NCBI GenBank assembly: GCA_030248065.1
Contig: JASAMV010006751.1
Coordinates: 1 to 64,000, forward strand
Origin: Rhynchonema sp. JSB1_4
Lineage: Eukaryota > Nematoda > Chromadorea > Monhysterida > Xyalidae
Direction of reading: 5' to 3'
Length of the DNA: 64,000 nucleotides
Below, piece by piece: positions 62,901-64,000 of the stretch. The notes beneath the pieces are model-generated. The model worked only from the letters and a program-made list of their open reading frames with translations, ran no database searches and was not told where the DNA came from. Each line of letters opens with the position of its first letter. Position 1 is the stretch's first letter. A program made the position numbers and the translations under genes.

Positions 62901-63936
62901 GTGGACTGTGTGTGCGCGGTGATCAACAATGCTGCCATGTTGCTCGACACCGACTATTGTGTGTTGCTTAGACAGCAGATGAAGGTGTGAAAGGAATTGT
63001 TTTTTGTGAGTAAAATTGTCACCATAAGAATAAGACTCTGTGTTATTTCAGCAAGGCTATCCCACGATCGGTTCGCTAGCCGAGGCATACAGCAGTGCTG
63101 CTGCGGCGTACACGAGCATTCAACAGGGCAGACTGCCGCCCAGTGGCACGGATGCTGCTGATAAAATTAGGTATAGGCAATCTGCCAGCTCATGGCACTC
63201 GCACACACAGGCTGCATGCTACATTACTGCCGTCAATGAATGCATCTATTCTCTGCAGTTATCCGTTGAAACATCCCCAAATTTCGCAACTGTGCAGAAA
63301 AGTGTTATGGCAAGCAGCAAATGAAAACCGGATAAATTAAAAAGCGGTCATCAAAGTGTGACACTCGCTCAAAGTGTACATTTTGTTTAGAAATAGACGT
63401 GTGCTGCTGCATGCGCTGTATGTATAAAAAAGTGCCATGAGCCGATGGATTGCCCATACATTGATTTTCCGGTGTGGTGGTTAGGTTTTGGAAAATTTTG
63501 CCAATGTGAACAAAAACATTTTCAGGCACGATTTTTTGGTTGCTCTGAACAATACGCAAACGAGCGAGAGCTATCTGGACACGCTAAAACAGACGATAAA
63601 CAAGGAGATTCAGAAACACTTCACCCCGCATAACGTTAGTTTTGCATCGTCAGCTTTTATGCAAGCCAACAAAAAGTGGCGTTTTGTCTTATTAGCTCCT
63701 AACTATTTTTTGTTGAACTAGAAGTTGTCAATTTCCAGTCGACAGACGCCGACCACGCCAAATTGGCGCACAGCGTCGGCCAATTAGAGGACGTCGCGCA
63801 AAGTCTGCGGCAGATTCGACGACTCGGCATTGAACAGCTGGTAAATGGTGCCGTTAAACCGCGATTAAAAACATCGGCTGCCGTATTCCTTGACTTCACA
63901 CATGCACCCACTGAGCAGGAGTTTGCTGATTTTGAG
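59934..63936 (+). CDS. COG4: Conserved oligomeric Golgi complex subunit 4 (3' end outside window)
   Basis: COG4 is a lobe A subunit of the COG tether for retrograde vesicles at the Golgi. Exons: 59934-60020, 60103-60282, 60501-60646, 60717-60769, 60838-60908, 60987-61175, 61241-61384, 61484-61552, 61669-61760, 61837-61975, 62036-62134, 62820-62984, 63052-63170, 63526-63634, 63739-63936. They give about 620 residues; human COG4 has 785, so about 165 are missing. N-terminal helices (QLEEQVDKVLQQHADLPRQL) are coiled-coil. Family landmarks are ELDVLLSEVTLM, SAMVDDIFFVARKCIRRALS and DFLVALNNT. The intron at 61385-61483 is a multiple of three without stops and has an odd acceptor. The intron at 62135-62819 begins with a repeat element. 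The last donor could be GTTGGG at 63937 or GTTTCA at 63949. Confidence 0.94.
62135..62560 (+). mobile_element. CCGACACCCGAC repeat element, copy 2 (COG4 intron 11)
   Basis: It starts GTAGGGTTAAAGGTCGG and ends CCCTTTACCCCTAAC, imperfect inverted ends. A perfect 5-bp tacag duplication flanks it (62130-62134, 62561-62565). Its first two bases form the GT of the COG4 splice donor. The CTAAC end plus duplicated TACAG looks like a branch point and acceptor. ACCCGACACCCGACA modules lie at both sides of an AT-rich centre. Confidence 0.65.
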
Positions 63937-64000
63937 GTTGGGGCTCAGGTTTCACATAAACTACGCGTTTTGTCGCACAGTTCTTGTGCTGGCTATCATG

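Overview
This is a repeat-rich nuclear window from an animal. Every convincing gene has many short introns and a metazoan homologue. A nematode outside the Caenorhabditis lineage, or a close relative, is my best guess. The evidence is a (TTAGGC)n tract of nematode telomere type, TTTCAG-like 3' splice sites and one very tight head-to-tail gene pair. Against a Caenorhabditis-like worm, the window carries a full TNRC6/GW182 with an RRM. The species assignment is inference. There is no CRISPR, no prokaryotic operon and no recognisable virus.

Layout. 0-2.4 kb: G-rich repeat and nested transposon-like elements. 2.4-2.7 kb (+): 3' exons of ATP synthase subunit e. 3.3-5.3 kb (+): WDR45B/WIPI3, an autophagy PROPPIN. 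5.9-8.6 kb: palindromic MITE-like elements. 8.76-9.71 kb (+): mitochondrial ribosomal protein mL40. 9.7-17.6 kb: AT-rich sequence without a gene, which may include a long 3' UTR of the next gene. 17.64-26.79 kb (-): 22-exon TNRC6/GW182, the miRNA silencing scaffold. 27-31 kb: nested CGGGCC-rich elements and one orphan exon. 32.1-33.8 kb (-): 7-exon gene for an Arg/Glu-rich protein I cannot identify. 35.0-45.8 kb (-): 23-exon Na+/K+-ATPase alpha subunit with an extra N-terminal exon pair. 46-59 kb: dense nested repeats. 59.26-59.86 kb (+): SMIM7. 59.93 kb to the right edge (+): COG4, whose C-terminal end lies outside the window.

The genes are unrelated housekeeping functions: mitochondrial energy and translation, autophagy, RNA silencing, ion transport and Golgi traffic. 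They do not form one pathway. Exon models were joined by hand using splice-site phase and homology. Each complete model keeps frame across all junctions (WDR45B 364 aa, mL40 185 aa, TNRC6 1170 aa, unidentified protein 285 aa, ATP1A 1085 aa, SMIM7 75 aa).

The most notable non-genic signal is a set of short non-autonomous elements with CAGTG-, CAGAG- or CAGGG-type ends and 8-bp target duplications, repeatedly nested in one another. A separate 5-bp-duplication repeat occurs in two genes' introns, and in COG4 its end bases form the splice donor.
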